A model generated the notes under the pieces. That model was not told the origin of the DNA, searched no databases, and saw only the letters and a program-made list of their open reading frames with translations. Shown in pieces: positions 24,874 through 33,400 of a stretch of 64,000 nt of DNA; within the stretch, counting starts at the first letter, position 1, and each line of letters opens with the position of its first letter. Origin of the DNA: Pseudomonas aestuarii (GTDB taxonomy: Bacteria; Pseudomonadota; Gammaproteobacteria; Pseudomonadales; Pseudomonadaceae). Location: assembly GCF_027988105.1 (NCBI RefSeq), contig NZ_JAQJZJ010000001.1, forward strand, positions 763,023-827,022. The letters run 5' to 3'. The position numbers and the translations under genes were made by a program.

Positions 24874-25245
24874 ATGGTCACGGCGATCTGCCTGTCTTCC
24901 GGGGCACGATGGGGCGAAGTCCTGACGTAGACGTCTGAAAGGATCGGCTCGGGGTTCGCCAACACCAAGTTGAAGCGGGTGAGGGCGGTTCCGGTGTCTG
25001 CGTGCTTGGTGGAGTCGATCCAAAAGCACTGGCGCGAGGATGGGCCGTTGAGTAACTGCATTGGCGTGTTCCGCAAGGTGCTGCTCGACACCACGATCAA
25101 TCCGCCAGGGGGGCAATCCAGCCACAGCCTGCGCCACACCTTCGCAGCTCGCTTCCTCATGGCCGGTGGCCACATCGTGACCCTGAAAGAAATCCTGGGT
25201 CATGCCTCGCTGAGCATGGCACTGCGCGCCCGAGCATTTGCATGA
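24874..25245 (+). pseudogene. Decayed phage tyrosine integrase
   Basis: Remnant of an XerC/Pf1-like phage integrase. The frame at 24874 reads MVTAICLSSGARWGEVLT then a stop (catalytic ARWGE-type arginine box). After the stop the same gene resumes as FANTKLKRVRAVPVSACLVESI...SHSLRHTFAARFLMAGGHIVTLKEILGHASLSMALR, containing the HxLRHTFA box and the LGH motif; the tyrosine-containing end is missing. At least one nonsense mutation and a truncated 3' end make it inactive. It probably mobilised the older relic to its left. Confidence 0.75.
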
Positions 25246-25383
25246 CGCGATCCGGCTTGGCCCGTTAGCTAGCTTCAGCATTTCGTCCTGACAGCCGGAC
25301 TCCAGGGCCGTTTTCGCCTGGACTATATATATAGAGGGTTGAGTGCGTGCGTACGGGCACCACAGAAAGTGGAGGACGCAGTC

Positions 25384-25546
25384 ATGGCTAAGTCAGGAGG
25401 CGGTGCAAAAGCTGGGGGTGGCGGTGCTAAGGGCAATCGTTCAGGTGGGCGAGGCCCATCTAGTCACCCTGGGCCGGGTGGGAATTGCGGGGAAGGTATC
25501 AGGTGGTCATCGGGGTAATGCAGCCCCGTCGAAGTCGGGGGGATAG
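25384..25546 (+). pseudogene. Small glycine-rich protein, frameshifted
   Basis: A small Gly/Ser/Lys-rich protein beginning MAKSGGGAKAGGGGAKGNRSGG at 25384. As written the frame ends at 25518 (44 residues), but a different frame downstream encodes GGHRGNAAPSKSGG (stop at 25546), the kind of C-terminus the N-terminal half should have. I infer an indel near 25475-25505. Such peptides occur beside Pf1-like integrases in Pseudomonas, as far as I recall. Function unknown. A GGAGG ribosome binding site precedes the ATG. Confidence 0.45.
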
Positions 25547-25628
25547 ACGTTTGGCTAACCCGGTTCGACAGTAGCAAATCGCAGAAACGAAAAAGCCCCA
25601 TCGAGACAGGGCTTCAACTTGAGCAATC

Positions 25629-25645
25629 TGGAGCGGGCGAAGGGA
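25629..25645 (+). other. attL core (17 bp)
   Basis: TGGAGCGGGCGAAGGGA, identical to the last 17 bases (with CCA) of the tRNA-Gly gene at 41939-41955. Identity stops immediately after it on both sides. Confidence 0.85.
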
Positions 25646-25692
25646 TCAGAACTTAACTGTGGTTACTGGTCTGAAGGCGTTTTTAAAGTTCA

Positions 25693-25712
25693 GGCATACA
25701 CACAGGCATACA
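25693..25712 (+). other. Integrase arm-type sites, left
   Basis: Two direct GGCATACA copies (25693-25700 and 25705-25712), 12 bp apart, about 50 nt inside attL. The same octamer recurs near the integrase gene on the other end of the element. Confidence 0.6.
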
Positions 25713-25947
25713 AGGCGCTTCCTGCTGGGCCTAAAATGATCACTTTATTTTGCCGCCGCCCCCTGTAAGCATAAAGGTGGTCCGACTTGGATGTGAGATT
25801 GCATTCGACCTGGCCAGCCATTTGGAAGGGACTTGACCGGCGGATATAGTGGTAAGGACGAGGCTCTGCCTCCAGTTCAAGATCAGCTGCCCAGAAACAT
25901 ACCGCAGCGCAAGCGCGCAAAGATGCTGAGAAGTTATGGAGTCAAGC

Positions 25948-26547
25948 ATGAGCTATGAAGGCAATCTCCTCCCAATTACTCGCCTCGCGGTTACTGCAGA
26001 CTTTAGCCTCCAGGCCGACCCACACGAGGACGTCCAGGCAGATCTCGTTCGAACATACCGAATTGCGGCTATGGCCCTGCCTGATGGTGACTTTGACGAC
26101 ATTGAAGAGGTGCAGGTAGGCACCATCCATATCCAGCTTATGCGCTTCGATGTAGCGCTTAACCTAGGATATGACCCTGAGCAGGTTGCGGACGATGTGA
26201 GTCAGGACGCCCTCACTATTTACCAAGCACTACAGGAAGAGCTGGGCGAGATGAGCAATGGCATGAGCCACGACTGCCTCATGATTTCGCACTTCTCTTT
26301 CGATGAACCCTACTGCGGCAGCTCTATCGAGTTGAGTGCCCTACGCACTGCCTTGATTGGGCTGAGCTCGGGGATATCTCGTGCCTTCCTCCCCCTGGGC
26401 GTAGTTATCCCTGACATCTGCAGCGCAACTGCCAAAACGCTGAATGCCACCACTCTTTACTTCGATAAGATCGGCTTCAAACCACTGAAGCTAGGTAGTG
26501 ACATCTTGTGGCTGGATATGGAGCTCGCCAGATTCTGGAATGAATAA
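25948..26547 (+). CDS. Hypothetical protein
   Basis: A 199-residue acidic protein, MSYEGNLLPITRLAVTADFSLQADPHEDVQADLVRTYRIAAMALPDGDFDDIEEVQVGTIHIQLMRFD... It has no signal peptide. The last 35 residues (TTLYFDKIGFKPLKLGSDILWLDMELARFW) resemble the final strands of GNAT acetyltransferases, but the acetyl-CoA loop is not obvious. It is one of two rightward genes in an otherwise leftward element, a position typical of accessory cargo. GGAG lies 6 nt before the ATG at 25948; an ATG at 25936 is possible. Confidence 0.5.
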   Translation: MSYEGNLLPITRLAVTADFSLQADPHEDVQADLVRTYRIAAMALPDGDFDDIEEVQVGTIHIQLMRFDVALNLGYDPEQVADDVSQDALTIYQALQEELGEMSNGMSHDCLMISHFSFDEPYCGSSIELSALRTALIGLSSGISRAFLPLGVVIPDICSATAKTLNATTLYFDKIGFKPLKLGSDILWLDMELARFWNE

Positions 26548-26605
26548 ATGTCCAGGCCTGCGTTGAGAAGTTCAGCCGGCATCAACAGATCACAGCGAAA
26601 GCACC

Positions 26606-26850
26606 ATGCCCATCAACATAAGCGAGCAACACCTAGCCAGGGGCAGGTCTGCGCGAAGCTGGGCTTCAAGAGCCTGACGTCCCTATATGAACTCGCCCGA
26701 CGCCATGATGACTTCCCTAAGCCGCAGAAGACCGGCGCCTCTCAACAGTCCGCTGTCCGCTACGTTCGCAGCGAGCTGCAACGTCAAGCCGGCACAGTGG
26801 CAGGCCATCAGCTGCAGAGAAATTTGCAGCTGATACGGCTCGCCCCTTAG
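26606..26850 (+). pseudogene. Frameshifted AlpA-like DNA-binding gene
   Basis: MPINISEQHLA starts at 26606, and after a frame change near 26635-26650 the protein continues GQVCAKLGFKSLTSLYELARRHDDFPKPQKTGASQQSAVRYVRSEL. That second part is an AlpA/excisionase-type winged HTH with the usual FPKP and W/Y-V-x-SE motifs. The two halves in different frames indicate a single indel. A second, intact AlpA-like gene lies at 39269-39499, so the loss may be tolerated. Confidence 0.5.
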
Positions 26851-27446
26851 TCGCTCATCAGCCGCTTCAGCCGGTCCTCGTAGGTGTCTTCATGCTGTTG
26901 GTCGTCCAAGTTGTAGGCCTGGCGCTCAAGCGTAATCATGGTCTTCAGCGTGTCAGACAGCTCCTTAAGCACCTTCGACCGACCGGGCAGGGCGATGACC
27001 TTGTGATACAGCTCACTCAGCTTGTCTTGGCCGTTGCCGTCTGGACTGGCTAGCAGCACGCCCAACTGCGCGAACAGCTCCCGGCTGCCTGTCATCCCCT
27101 CCAGCTCTTCCAGCAGCGCATTGGCTAGGCGCCTCGACCTTGATATGTCGGTGCGGTGACTCATTCTCACGCTGACGATGGCCAGCGCATTGCTCTCGAC
27201 AATCTCCCGCTCGGTTTCCGCTCCTGCGGTGGAAACCTGAGTGGAAACCTCCTGTTTGGAAACCAGCGCATCGGCCCGTGCTTTGATCTTCGCTTTAAGG
27301 TCGCGGTCCCAGCCATCACGCTTGGCGCGCTTGTTTATGGCGGTGTGCGACGTGCTGCGCGCCGATGCAATTTCACGCACCGACAGCAGGCCGGCACGGT
27401 AGTCGCGCTCAATACTCTCCCAGTCAATGGGCGGCTTGCTGCTCAT
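26847..27446 (-). CDS. Terminase small subunit-like protein
   Basis: A 199-residue protein. The N-terminal helix-turn-helix IDWESIERDYRAGLLSVREIASARSTSHTAINKRAKRDGWDRDLKAKIKARADALVSK is typical of phage small terminases, which bind pac/cos DNA; the rest is helical and ends KVLKELSDTLKTMITLERQAYNLDD. No large terminase gene accompanies it in the element. A lone TerS is what phage satellites use to redirect a helper's packaging, but a deletion of the large subunit is equally possible. It overlaps the upstream gene by 4 bp. Confidence 0.65.
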   Translation of the reverse strand: MSSKPPIDWESIERDYRAGLLSVREIASARSTSHTAINKRAKRDGWDRDLKAKIKARADALVSKQEVSTQVSTAGAETEREIVESNALAIVSVRMSHRTDISRSRRLANALLEELEGMTGSRELFAQLGVLLASPDGNGQDKLSELYHKVIALPGRSKVLKELSDTLKTMITLERQAYNLDDQQHEDTYEDRLKRLMSD

Positions 27447-27793
27447 CCTTCGCCATCCTTAGCCGCCTTCACTGGCATCACTACAACTCGCGGCGCGTCG
27501 AGGCCGTAGCTCTGGCGCTCAAGGCTGATCAGCTCACGCAGAGCGATCGACAGGTCTTTGATGATGCTGGCACGCCGCGGCAGGCTCATCGCATGCTCTA
27601 GCCTCATGCGCAGGGCGGAGGTGGCGCTATCGTCTACCGCTGGCGATGGGGTAAGCGTGCCCATCTGTTCAAGCATGGCGCGCACCTGGTCCAGTGCCCG
27701 GCGGATATCGCGGCGGTGCCGCTTCACTGTCTCGCTGAGCGTGGTTAGGTGCTCTAGGTCGGCGCGGGTGCTCTCTTGCCCTGGGTTGTTCAT
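27443..27793 (-). CDS. Helical protein with TerS-like C-terminus
   Basis: A 116-residue protein, MNNPGQESTRADLEHLTTLSETVKRHRRDIRRALDQVRAMLEQMG... Its segment LPRRASIIKDLSIALRELISLERQSYGLDAPR aligns by eye with LPGRSKVLKELSDTLKTMITLERQAYNLDDQQ of the next gene (27446-26847), including spacing. It lacks the HTH. The pair therefore looks like a partial duplication. The start at 27793 was chosen because the longer frame adds arginine/proline-rich sequence; it overlaps the upstream stop by 4 bp. Confidence 0.55.
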   Translation of the reverse strand: MNNPGQESTRADLEHLTTLSETVKRHRRDIRRALDQVRAMLEQMGTLTPSPAVDDSATSALRMRLEHAMSLPRRASIIKDLSIALRELISLERQSYGLDAPRVVVMPVKAAKDGEG

Positions 27794-27999
27794 ACACGCC
27801 TCACGTCGTTGAACGGGGAGCGGCGCAGCTCTGGCCGTAGCGCCTCTGTCCACGACCAGCCACGGTATCGGCGGCGGCGCACGGTTTCCCACTTCAGGCC
27901 CACGGCTTCGGCCCACTCTCGCGCGGACTGGGTCACTTCGGTGGTAATGGTCACCTTCGTGCGCTGGGAGCAATACGGTTCTTCTTTCTTCATACGCAT
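27790..27999 (-). CDS. Small HTH-type phage protein
   Basis: A 69-residue basic protein, MRMKKEEPYCSQRTKVTITTEVTQSAREWAEAVGLKWETVRRRRYRGWSWTEALRPE. The central part (SAREWAEAVGLKWETVRRRRYRGWSWTEAL) is the small phage/mobile-element HTH that precedes terminase genes in some Pseudomonas prophages. It likely binds DNA. It is coupled to its neighbour (ATGA overlap). An alternative start is the ATG at 27993. Confidence 0.55.
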   Translation of the reverse strand: MRMKKEEPYCSQRTKVTITTEVTQSAREWAEAVGLKWETVRRRRYRGWSWTEALRPELRRSPFNDVRRV

Positions 28000-28010
28000 G
28001 GTGATTTCCC

Positions 28011-30395
28011 CTATTCCGACTTCAGCTGTACACGCCACTCGCGGTCGCCGGCCTTGGCCACCGTGTAGGCATTGGAGTCGAGCAGCCCGCGCCGTGCTTT
28101 ATTCGCACCGGGCACGCTCTTGAAGGTCGTCGCCAAGGCCTGCTGTTCTTTCCTGGCCAACGTGATGGCCTGATTTGCAGCCGCGCGCGTCGAGCCCGTT
28201 TCGCGGGCCAGTTGGTCGGCATCGAGTGAGCTGTCAGCGCTTAGGCGTTCACGAATGGTCGGCAGAAGTGAGCGGACTGTCGGTCTGGGCGCGTGGTCGG
28301 CGGTGGATTGGGCAGACCCCACTCCGGCCCCGCGGCTAATGATGAGCGGTGGCGGCGCTGCCGATACGTCCCGTGCTGCGGCACGCTGAGCTGCTGCCAA
28401 GCCATCAGGACGGAGCAACGCGCCTGCAACAGCCTTGTCCGACTTCGACCTCAGGGTGTCGCGCAGCCCCTTACCGGTTCGGTTGATGATCTGCGAAAAC
28501 AGGCTGCCGACTGGCGTACCGGCCAGGGCACTCAGCACCAGGTCGCCACCAATACCGCCGGAATCACCCATCTCGGCCATCCGGCGAGCCGTGGCACTGT
28601 TACCCAGGCTGCGACCTGCGGTAGTCGAGGCGCCTGTTTCAAAGTCCAGCATGTCATTCCAGCGTTGGCGCGCGGCATCGTCAGGAAGCATGGCCGCGAC
28701 CTTGCCGCGCATCTCCTGGCTGCGCAGGTACTTGGTCATATCGGCCATCTTCGACGGGTCGTTGCCCATCTTGTTGACGATCGCCGACACCGCTCCGATG
28801 CGATAGCCCTCCAGCTCGGCCGGGCCCATGCGTTTCAGGCTTGCAGTCAATTCCTCGGCGCTGACGTTGCGACTAAGGACAGAACGACCACCCTCAACCG
28901 CTTCGATGAATTGACTCGGCCCTGCCCAGGCGGCACGGGCCTCTTTGTAAGTAGGGCTGGCGGCGTCCATCGTGTCGACCAGCTTGGAGCGAATTCCCTT
29001 GATCACACGGGCCTCGCCGTAGTCGCCAGAGCGCTCCAGGGTGCCAACCTTGGAGTCGAGAAACTTCTTCACAAAGTCGAGATCCCCGGTCGACGGCACA
29101 CTGGTGACGGTGAAGCTGCCGTCGTCCTTCAAGTCGAGAAACTTGCCGTAGAGGTCGCGGCCTTCGTTGGCGGCCCGGCGCTCGGCACCGCGGTAGGCTT
29201 CCTGCATCACCGGACGCTTGAACAGGTCTTCAAGGTCATGCGTCCACGGCACTGGCTCGCGGTAGGCCTGCTCATACAGCGGGCGCGAAGCCTTGGCCCG
29301 CTGGTCCATTGCCTCTTCTACAGCCTTGAATGCTGTTCTTCGGCCACCGCCAGTAGCCTTGCCCAAGTCGTCGGCGGCGCCGCGGACGGTATCGCGCTCG
29401 GTGCGCGTCCATGACAGCGGCGAACCCGCCGAGGGCACCAAGTCGGTGGAGCTGGACGCTTTTGCTGCGGCAGGCTGGGCGGGACTTCCTGCCAGCTCCT
29501 GCAGGGTGTCGGTAATCCGCTGCGGCTGCGCCTGCTGGCGCTCAGTCAGCGCCGGTATCACCTGAGTACGGCCGGCCCCTGGTGTCTGGGCTACGCGCTC
29601 GAGCAATCCCTGCATGTTCTCGCCGCCAGCATCGGCAGGCATTGCTGCGCCAGGGTAGCGCTGCTGCAGGTCATCGGTCTGGCGACGGAACTGCTCCAGG
29701 GTCATGCCGTCACGTTCTGCCGCCCGCTCGATCTGCTGAACCGCTGAGCGATCGGGCGACGTGAGCAGGCCGGCAGCCGACCGCACCCCGCCCAGGATCG
29801 CCGGCGCCGCAGCGCCGACCGCGGCACCGAGAGCGGCACCCTCGACAGCGCCCGGAGCACGCTCCAGCAGGTCGCCCTCGGCCGAGCCGAGCCCATACAG
29901 GCCGCCATAGCCTGCACCAACTGCAGAGCCTTCTACGGCCGCCTGCCGCAGGGTCGGCGCGGCCTCGGAGGCAGCGCGCGATAACGGGCCGGCAAGCGAC
30001 TTGCTCGCCGATGGCAACAGGGAGCTGCCCGCCGTCAGTGCCGCCGGCAGCATACCGCCAGCAATACCACCCGCGGCGCTTGCAGCGGGGTGTTGCTCGC
30101 GGGCCTGGCGATCCAGGGCGCGCTCGCCCTCAACATTCAGGTCGTAGCGCTCGCGCCAGGTGTCGGCATCGTTGCCACTGCCGGTAATCGGGTTGATCGT
30201 CGCCGAGAGGGCGCTGCTGATCTCGTCGGCAAAACCGAAGGTCAAACCATCGTTGATGCCGCGCAGCATTGAGCGGCCCGCGCCAATGGACTGTGGCGCC
30301 TGTGCTGACTCCTCGACAGCAGGGGCGCTCTGCCAGGCAGGTGCTTTTACTTGGTTCTCCTGTCCCACAATGGGAGCGTCTTTCCAGCTGGCCAT
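28011..30395 (-). CDS. Large virion/DNA-ejection-like protein
   Basis: A 794-residue protein beginning MASWKDAPIVGQENQVKAPAWQSAPAVEESAQ. The opening, with short repeated APIV/APAV units, followed by a Gly/Ala-rich amphipathic stretch (GINDGLTFGFADEISSALSA; GGIAGGMLPAALTAGSSLLPSA; VEGAALGAAVGAAAPAILGG), resembles internal virion or ejection proteins of podovirus-like phages. The C-terminal part is helical and ends in basic sequence. It has no signal peptide. It follows the 525-residue gene with a one-base TAATG overlap. Without a capsid in the element, its job may be to modify a helper virion or it may be a relic. Confidence 0.55.
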   Translation of the reverse strand: MASWKDAPIVGQENQVKAPAWQSAPAVEESAQAPQSIGAGRSMLRGINDGLTFGFADEISSALSATINPITGSGNDADTWRERYDLNVEGERALDRQAREQHPAASAAGGIAGGMLPAALTAGSSLLPSASKSLAGPLSRAASEAAPTLRQAAVEGSAVGAGYGGLYGLGSAEGDLLERAPGAVEGAALGAAVGAAAPAILGGVRSAAGLLTSPDRSAVQQIERAAERDGMTLEQFRRQTDDLQQRYPGAAMPADAGGENMQGLLERVAQTPGAGRTQVIPALTERQQAQPQRITDTLQELAGSPAQPAAAKASSSTDLVPSAGSPLSWTRTERDTVRGAADDLGKATGGGRRTAFKAVEEAMDQRAKASRPLYEQAYREPVPWTHDLEDLFKRPVMQEAYRGAERRAANEGRDLYGKFLDLKDDGSFTVTSVPSTGDLDFVKKFLDSKVGTLERSGDYGEARVIKGIRSKLVDTMDAASPTYKEARAAWAGPSQFIEAVEGGRSVLSRNVSAEELTASLKRMGPAELEGYRIGAVSAIVNKMGNDPSKMADMTKYLRSQEMRGKVAAMLPDDAARQRWNDMLDFETGASTTAGRSLGNSATARRMAEMGDSGGIGGDLVLSALAGTPVGSLFSQIINRTGKGLRDTLRSKSDKAVAGALLRPDGLAAAQRAAARDVSAAPPPLIISRGAGVGSAQSTADHAPRPTVRSLLPTIRERLSADSSLDADQLARETGSTRAAANQAITLARKEQQALATTFKSVPGANKARRGLLDSNAYTVAKAGDREWRVQLKSE

Positions 30396-31972
30396 TATGG
30401 TTTTCTCCGGGTGACACCATTCGGATCGGTGAACACTGCTCCTGGTGGCAGAGCGGCATACTCATCGTCGGTTTTGATTTGTGTGGGCGCGGCAGTCGTT
30501 GGAGCCTGGCCGCCCTGAGAGGCTGCTGGTATGCCTCGCAGTGCGCGCTCCTGAGCCTGTGCCAAGCTGTTGCGCACTCGCTTCAGCTCACCCTTGAAGG
30601 CCTCGGGGCTCATGCGCGTGGATAGCGCGCCAACGGCTTCTGACAGCTTCTTGCCCTCGGCATCGGAAAGCGCGCCGGCACCCTTGAGCGCCTGCACCTG
30701 GGGTAAGAAGGTTTGCGCCTTGAGTGTGTCGAGCTGCGCCTCGAAGTTGGCGGCGTTGCCACCCGGCAGACTGGGGGCGATAGACGAAATACCAACGGCC
30801 CGATCAAGCCCCGGATGTTCGATCAGCCGATCTGCCGAGCCGATGGCAAGCTCGAAGGTCGCGGCCACGCCCTCGGCCGCCTTTGCCCGGTCCTGCTGGG
30901 TTTGCTCGGCCTTCTGCTGCCCTTGTTCCAGCTTCTGGCGCAATACCTGCTGCTCGAGTTGCTTGGTTTCCATGTCGAGCCGGTACGTCCCGCTCTTCGC
31001 CTGGTTGGCGAGGTAGCTGGCCGGGTCGGCCGTGAGTAGGAAATTACGCTCAGCCTGCGCGCGCTCATCGCCCTGCAGCGTCGGATCGGCGAGCTTGGTG
31101 CGAAGGGTGTTCGTGCGCACGTCGCTGTCCAGCGCCAGTTGGCCGGCCCGGAGCTCCTGCTGGGTTTTCTGGCGATTGATCTGGTCGTTCGCCAGGTTGC
31201 GGTCCAGTTCGCGGCTATCTAGGCCCAGGCGTTGCTGATCAATGGCACTGCGGTTGCGCAGCGCATCAGCCTGGGCGGTTCTTTCGTCCATGCGACCGTT
31301 CTGGAGCTCTGCGATAGAGGGTGCGCGCGAGCTGTCACGAATCACCGTGAGGCGGCCGCCGCCTTCCGCTTCCCGCTGGCTGGCAATCATCTTGGCGCGC
31401 TCCTGGTTGGCGCGCTCAAAGCGACCCAGGGCCAGCTGGCTGTCGCCGTCCTCGCCCATGCTCAGGCCGCCACCGATACCATTGCCGATGTTGTTGATCG
31501 AGCCGCGCCGCTCCAGCGCCAAGTCGTCGGCCATATTGGAGACGCCGGGCACCCGGAGTGGCTTACCGCCAATCCCGCCTTCCGGCAGAGCGCGGGCGCC
31601 GGCTACGGCTGCCTGCTGATCGGTGAACTCCGGCACGCCGTTGGCGCCTGTACGGCCCACCACGCCGCCGATGCCCGTCCGGGTGTAGCCATTGCCTGCA
31701 GTGCCAGCCGACTGAAGGCTGGGCGGCCTCACGGGGACTGGCTGATCAATGGAAAGGGGTGCAACTGCCGACTGAGTGCGCGCCAGATTGTCGGGAGCCC
31801 GCGAAGACGGCCCGGCGCCAAGATCCTGGGCGCCAGGACGACCGTCGACACCGGTAGTGGGCATATCAAGGCTGATACGGCGCTGTGCTGCCGGCGTATT
31901 GGTGATATTGAAGCTTGTCTGTTTCTTCTTTCGCTGACTGGCCAGCTCTAAATCGCCAGGTGGGATAGTCAT
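30395..31972 (-). CDS. Phage structural/ejection-like protein
   Basis: A 525-residue protein rich in Gln, Arg and Gly, with a long coiled-coil region (about 225-365: RTAQADALRNRSAIDQQRLGLDSRELDRNLANDQINRQKTQQEL...LEQQVLRQKLEQGQQKAEQTQQDRAKAAEG) and a helical C-terminal domain (LIEHPGLDRAVGISSIAPSLPGGNAANFEAQLDTLKAQTFLPQVQALKGAGALSDAEGKKLSEAVGAL) found in podoviral ejection proteins. A motif RLTVIRDSSRAPSIAEL near residue 207 is echoed in the secreted protein encoded on the other strand at 32171. No cleavable signal. Identification as ejection protein is by pattern only. Confidence 0.55.
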   Translation of the reverse strand: MTIPPGDLELASQRKKKQTSFNITNTPAAQRRISLDMPTTGVDGRPGAQDLGAGPSSRAPDNLARTQSAVAPLSIDQPVPVRPPSLQSAGTAGNGYTRTGIGGVVGRTGANGVPEFTDQQAAVAGARALPEGGIGGKPLRVPGVSNMADDLALERRGSINNIGNGIGGGLSMGEDGDSQLALGRFERANQERAKMIASQREAEGGGRLTVIRDSSRAPSIAELQNGRMDERTAQADALRNRSAIDQQRLGLDSRELDRNLANDQINRQKTQQELRAGQLALDSDVRTNTLRTKLADPTLQGDERAQAERNFLLTADPASYLANQAKSGTYRLDMETKQLEQQVLRQKLEQGQQKAEQTQQDRAKAAEGVAATFELAIGSADRLIEHPGLDRAVGISSIAPSLPGGNAANFEAQLDTLKAQTFLPQVQALKGAGALSDAEGKKLSEAVGALSTRMSPEAFKGELKRVRNSLAQAQERALRGIPAASQGGQAPTTAAPTQIKTDDEYAALPPGAVFTDPNGVTRRKP

Positions 31973-32170
31973 AATTTCAACCCTCGGGTGTTTGCTTGAG
32001 GGGGACGCTATGTCACTGGCTCAGGCGCGCAAGGCCCAATTAATCGGCAAATGAAGGCGCTGTGTGTACCTACGGTGTCTCGGCATTCAGTACCAGTTAG
32101 GCATGACAGCGAAGCACTGTATTGCCTCCCCTGTGCTAGCCTCCAGTCTCCAACGCAGACGGATCTGGCA

Positions 32171-32722
32171 ATGCGCACCTACTATTGCAATTCTCCCACT
32201 AGCGACCTTCTTTCCAAGAAGCTGCCTGGTTTATTCCTCCTTGCCGTACTTGCAGCGACTGCAACAACCGCTCAAGCCCAAGTCTTCAAATGCGCCAGCA
32301 CTGACGGCAGTGTTAGTTTTTCCTACGTGCCATGCCCGCCCAGCCAAGGAGAGTCGCAGTATCTTGGCGAAGCGCAGCGCACTACTAGCCCTGAAAGCAG
32401 TCTGGACGTTGTGGACCGCAATCTACGAGCTGCAGAGATCATGCGCGAACAGAGGGACGATGCAGGCGCTGGTACTGGCGGGACGCGTGTGACCATCATC
32501 AAGGACAGCAGCAGGTCGCCGACGATCGGGGAAATCTTAAGAGAACGGATGGAAAGAAGGCAGTCCGGAGGGGGTAGTGCGACTGAAGAAAAAACCAATC
32601 GCCGAGTGAACACCAATTGCCATTCTGTCGGAAAAATAACTAACTGTTATGGAAGCGACGGCAGCCATTCGACCACCACGAATTTTGGCAATACTTCCAG
32701 TACCACCACTCGTCGGCCCTAG
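32171..32722 (+). CDS. Secreted DUF4124 protein sharing a motif with the phage protein
   Basis: A 183-residue exported protein. Signal peptide and cleavage site are visible (LPGLFLLAVLAATATTAQAQ), followed by a DUF4124-like start VFKCASTDGSVSFSYVPCPPSQGESQYLG. Around residues 105-130 it carries RVTIIKDSSRSPTIGEILRERMERR, strikingly like RLTVIRDSSRAPSIAELQNGRMDER in the 525-residue gene 200 nt away on the other strand. The C-terminal half has a NCHSVGKITNCYGSDG cysteine pair and a Ser/Thr-rich tail. Rightward, promoter-separated cargo in a prophage that is exported suggests lysogenic conversion or superinfection exclusion; this is inference. Confidence 0.6.
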   Translation: MRTYYCNSPTSDLLSKKLPGLFLLAVLAATATTAQAQVFKCASTDGSVSFSYVPCPPSQGESQYLGEAQRTTSPESSLDVVDRNLRAAEIMREQRDDAGAGTGGTRVTIIKDSSRSPTIGEILRERMERRQSGGGSATEEKTNRRVNTNCHSVGKITNCYGSDGSHSTTTNFGNTSSTTTRRP

Positions 32723-32797
32723 CGCTGCAATTTTATTGCTGCGCACGCCAGCAGAATGTCCCACCTAGCGCCTGGTCGCCATCCTTGGCGGTGATCA

Positions 32798-33400
32798 TCA
32801 CACCACGCGCAGTTGCGGCGGCAGCTTCGGGCCAAACACGCCACCAGGTGCGAACGGATCGGGTAGCAGGTGCTCCGGGCAAGTGCGGATGAACTCCATC
32901 ATGGCGGCGTTGCACGCCTCGAACAGTGGGCCGCCCGTGCCCCCTTCGTCGCCGTAGTCGGTCGCGCTGTCTTCCTTGCGGGCGATGTACGCCAGCCCTT
33001 GCAGCGTCTCGCCACCGTCGCGCCTGGCCTGCTCACGGTGCGCCGGGTTGATGCTCAGCAGGTCGGCCAGTTGGTCGAAGCCCAGCGCCGCTGCTATGCC
33101 GTCACGGTCGTGGATGATCGTCTGACCATAGACAACCAGCACGTTGCTTAGGGTGGCCAGCTCTGCGGCGCGGTGGTCGCTGGCTTGCTGCTCCAGGTCG
33201 GTCACGGCCAGGGCAGTGAATGGCATGAACTGGCGCAGCTTGCCAGCCTGTCGGCGCATGGCGCGGCGCTCTGCGTGAATGGCGCTCTTAGCCTGGCTGA
33301 CGCCGCGCAGTAAGCGGCGGGCGATGGTCAGGGCGTCGCGCTTGGTGGTACACGGCTTCTCGGCAATGTCCGCCAGAGTCATTACAAGGTTGTGAGTCAT
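32798..33400 (-). CDS. Hypothetical element protein
   Basis: A 200-residue protein, MTHNLVMTLADIAEKPCTTKRDALTIARRLLRGVSQAKSAIHAERRAMRRQAGKLRQFMPFTALAVTDLEQQASDHRAAELATLSNVLVVYGQTIIHDRDG... It is mostly helical, with no signal peptide, membrane segment or motif I recognise. It overlaps the upstream gene by 4 bp and is the last gene of the leftward replication block that starts near 36.9 kb. The 32723-32797 gap shows nothing. Confidence 0.55.
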   Translation of the reverse strand: MTHNLVMTLADIAEKPCTTKRDALTIARRLLRGVSQAKSAIHAERRAMRRQAGKLRQFMPFTALAVTDLEQQASDHRAAELATLSNVLVVYGQTIIHDRDGIAAALGFDQLADLLSINPAHREQARRDGGETLQGLAYIARKEDSATDYGDEGGTGGPLFEACNAAMMEFIRTCPEHLLPDPFAPGGVFGPKLPPQLRVV

